Source: Alphaproteobacteria bacterium
Lineage (GTDB): Bacteria > Pseudomonadota > Alphaproteobacteria > Rhodobacterales > Rhodobacteraceae
NCBI GenBank assembly: GCA_030427405.1
Contig: JAUHXK010000013.1
Coordinates: 54,512 to 118,511 of the forward strand
Length of the DNA stretch: 64,000 bases
Reading direction: 5' to 3'
Positions within the stretch are counted from its first letter, which is position 1. Every line of letters starts with the position of its first letter. Shown here one piece after another: positions 62,482-64,000 of this stretch. Both the position numbers and the translations under genes were made by a program. A model generated the notes under the pieces. The model saw only the letters and a program-made list of their open reading frames with translations. It was not told where the DNA came from and made no database searches.

Positions 62482-62487
62482 GCCGGG

Positions 62488-64000
62488 CTATTGCACCAGG
62501 TACGGTTTTCGGTAAGGCCGCGACTGCGGCCCGATCACGTCGTCGGGTGGGAAATCCCCCATCAGATAGGGGTGCATTCCCTGGTTTTTCAGGTTTTGCA
62601 GGAACTTTCCAAACCCGGTCAAATCGACCATCCGGGGCGCCTGTGACAGGTGGCCGGGCTGTGTGGTTCCGATCTCATCCAGGATTGTCTGCAGCGGCTC
62701 CATCGGAGATTCGACAAACTCGGCCAGGTTCCAGATACGGACATTGGCCTTGGTCCAGACGGAATCCAGAACCTCAAGCTGTTTGGATTCGATCTGCTGC
62801 AGCCGGGCGGCCTCGCTGCGGATATCGCCGAAATTCAGGTTGGACCGGAACAGAGGCAAGGCCCAGGCACCGGTCACGACCGAGATTTGGGCGTTCTTGT
62901 CGCGGGCCAGAAACCAGTTGATCGCCTGTGTGTCCCTGGGACCGAACTGGAAACATTGCCGTTCACCGCGCGTGTTCCAGATCAGGTTGGACATGAAGGC
63001 GGTCGGGTTATAGTCGCGCAGCCGGGCGCAATCGCTGAGCGCGCCGGTGGTTGTGGTCTGACCTTCGGCAAATTCGGCCCGGTCGGGGTCAAAAAGATGC
63101 CCATGGACCCGCGTTCCGGTGGCATTCGCCAGCCAGGGCTCGAAATCCTCGAACAGTTCCGTAAATCCCTGGAACATCGAATAGGGGTACGAGGTCAGAC
63201 CGTTTTCGCTGCCGTGCCGTGGAAACCGGCTTTGCATATACAACCCGTCGCGGCCACGCGTGCGCCGCTCGACAGCTTTCGAGAATATGCGGTCGATCTT
63301 GCCCGGGTTCGGTTCTGCCGGTTTCACCGCGCCGGTCTGGTCGGTCAGGAAAGCCTGGTACAGCCGATCCGCCCGAGGCCATATTTTTCGCGCGGTAAAG
63401 CAGTCGGACCGCCGCAGCAATTGCAGGTGGTCATCGTAAAAGATATGGGGCCGGCCCTGGTAATCGAACTTGGACAACGTAAGCGACCGGCTTTCGATAT
63501 GGGTCGAATACAGGCGCGCAAGGGTCTGGAAATAACTTTCATCCGGTATCCAGACATGTCGGAAATAGCGGTCATAGACCGCACGTTTGGGGTCCTGCAG
63601 GATGGCCGACAGGGTTTGCCGCGTCAGGCACCACCACTGGCTTCCCATATGGGGCACCAAGCCCTCGGGGATCGAGCGTTTGACCCCGATCGCACGTTGC
63701 AGCCGGACATACCAGTCGAACAGTTTTCGCTGGCGGCGCCAGGAAAACGGGAACCGCAGCGTGAACCGTTCGACATCAAGGCCGCCGACGGTCCAGCTGA
63801 CATCCGCAGTGGTGGCGCTTTCGATGAAATCGACGCGGGGCCGGTCGGCCAGGTATTCGACAAGGTCATGAACCGGGCGCAGCGGCAAACACGCCCCCGA
63901 CGACAAAAGGACGTGGTGAACATCGGGGAATTGCGACAACATCATAACTGCGGCGGATTGCGTGGCGGCGACAATGCCCCACCCCCCCCAGTCACAGACA
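62488..64000 (-). CDS. GT14 core-2/I-branching-type glycosyltransferase, partial
   Basis: The frame stays open to the right edge, reading CDWGGWGIVAATQSAAVMML just before ATG 63945. That is the GT14 N-terminal region, so the real start lies outside the window and ATG 63945 is internal. Visible GT14 features: HHVLLSSGACLPLRPV, MGSQWWCLTR, WIPDESYFQT. A C-terminal region of about 260 residues (from about FPRHGSENGLTSYPYS) resembles an accessory domain common to Rhodobacteraceae GT14 proteins. It probably adds a hexosamine branch to a surface glycan, with the downstream sulfotransferase acting on it. Confidence 0.8.
   Translation of the reverse strand, partial: VCDWGGWGIVAATQSAAVMMLSQFPDVHHVLLSSGACLPLRPVHDLVEYLADRPRVDFIESATTADVSWTVGGLDVERFTLRFPFSWRRQRKLFDWYVRLQRAIGVKRSIPEGLVPHMGSQWWCLTRQTLSAILQDPKRAVYDRYFRHVWIPDESYFQTLARLYSTHIESRSLTLSKFDYQGRPHIFYDDHLQLLRRSDCFTARKIWPRADRLYQAFLTDQTGAVKPAEPNPGKIDRIFSKAVERRTRGRDGLYMQSRFPRHGSENGLTSYPYSMFQGFTELFEDFEPWLANATGTRVHGHLFDPDRAEFAEGQTTTTGALSDCARLRDYNPTAFMSNLIWNTRGERQCFQFGPRDTQAINWFLARDKNAQISVVTGAWALPLFRSNLNFGDIRSEAARLQQIESKQLEVLDSVWTKANVRIWNLAEFVESPMEPLQTILDEIGTTQPGHLSQAPRMVDLTGFGKFLQNLKNQGMHPYLMGDFPPDDVIGPQSRPYRKPYLVQ

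Noticed and set aside
1..64000. Prophage, insertion sequence, CRISPR, tRNA or rRNA genes
   Set aside because: I looked for integrases, transposases, direct-repeat arrays and tRNA cloverleaf ends and saw none; nearly all DNA is accounted for by core-type genes.

Overview
The window comes from an alphaproteobacterium of the Rhodobacteraceae (Roseobacter group). Evidence for this is the senC-regA/regB redox locus, a bacterial voltage-gated sodium channel with the TLESWSM filter, the amgK-murU wall-recycling pair beside addAB, high-GC coding DNA with dense ATGA overlaps, and the alphaproteobacterial order maf-aroE-coaE-dnaQ / hemJ-rho-mnmE-mnmG-rsmG-parA-parB. It is ordinary chromosome: I see no prophage, insertion sequence, CRISPR array, tRNA or rRNA. 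The likely chromosomal replication origin lies at about 26.51-26.92 kb, and two perfect parS sites lie 3-5 kb to its right.

Layout. 0-3.6 kb: end of an unidentified gene, a Sel1-repeat protein, and senC-regA divergent from regB. 3.7-14.1 kb: one long head-to-tail set with a kinase-less PAS protein in the divL position, tsaE, amgK, murU, addB and addA, then trxA with its own promoter and a strong terminator. 14.2-20.3 kb: a DUF1127 small protein, hslV and hslU separated by an opposing MFS gene, a lipoprotein hydrolase and a second MFS carrier. 20.3-26.5 kb: smr, mltA and a Tim44-like gene (minus), fxsA and secB (plus), then dnaQ, coaE, aroE and maf (minus), reading away from the origin. 26.5-34.3 kb: oriC, then hemJ, rho, mnmE, mnmG, rsmG, parA and parB, also reading away from the origin. 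34.3-44.8 kb: ybaN-like, hemW, rdgB and rph (minus), hrcA-grpE, mutS (minus), maeB and a ribokinase-like gene. 44.8-51.7 kb: an exported MsrA, DUF1810, argG, a membrane protein, ilvA, an Hpt protein, a receiver-PP2C phosphatase and a Nudix protein. 51.8-60.5 kb: hslO, a CoA-type Nudix, a CCA-adding enzyme, a two-gene ABC exporter behind a structured leader with a tiny ORF, an RlmD-type RNA methyltransferase and the sodium channel. 60.5-64 kb: an L,D-transpeptidase, a two-module sulfotransferase and a GT14 glycosyltransferase that runs off the edge.

Functional themes are replication and segregation (oriC, parABS, dnaQ), genome maintenance (addAB, mutS, rdgB, smr, maf), protein quality control (hslVU, hrcA-grpE, hslO, secB, msrA), redox signalling (regBA-senC), cell wall (amgK-murU, mltA, L,D-transpeptidase) and central metabolism (maeB, argG, ilvA, aroE, coaE). 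The observations most worth a second look are the leader upstream of the ABC exporter, the origin/parS architecture with parS built into the mnmG start, the divL-position PAS protein with no kinase domain, five convergent gene pairs that share a 4-nt stop-stop overlap, and the two-module sulfotransferase.
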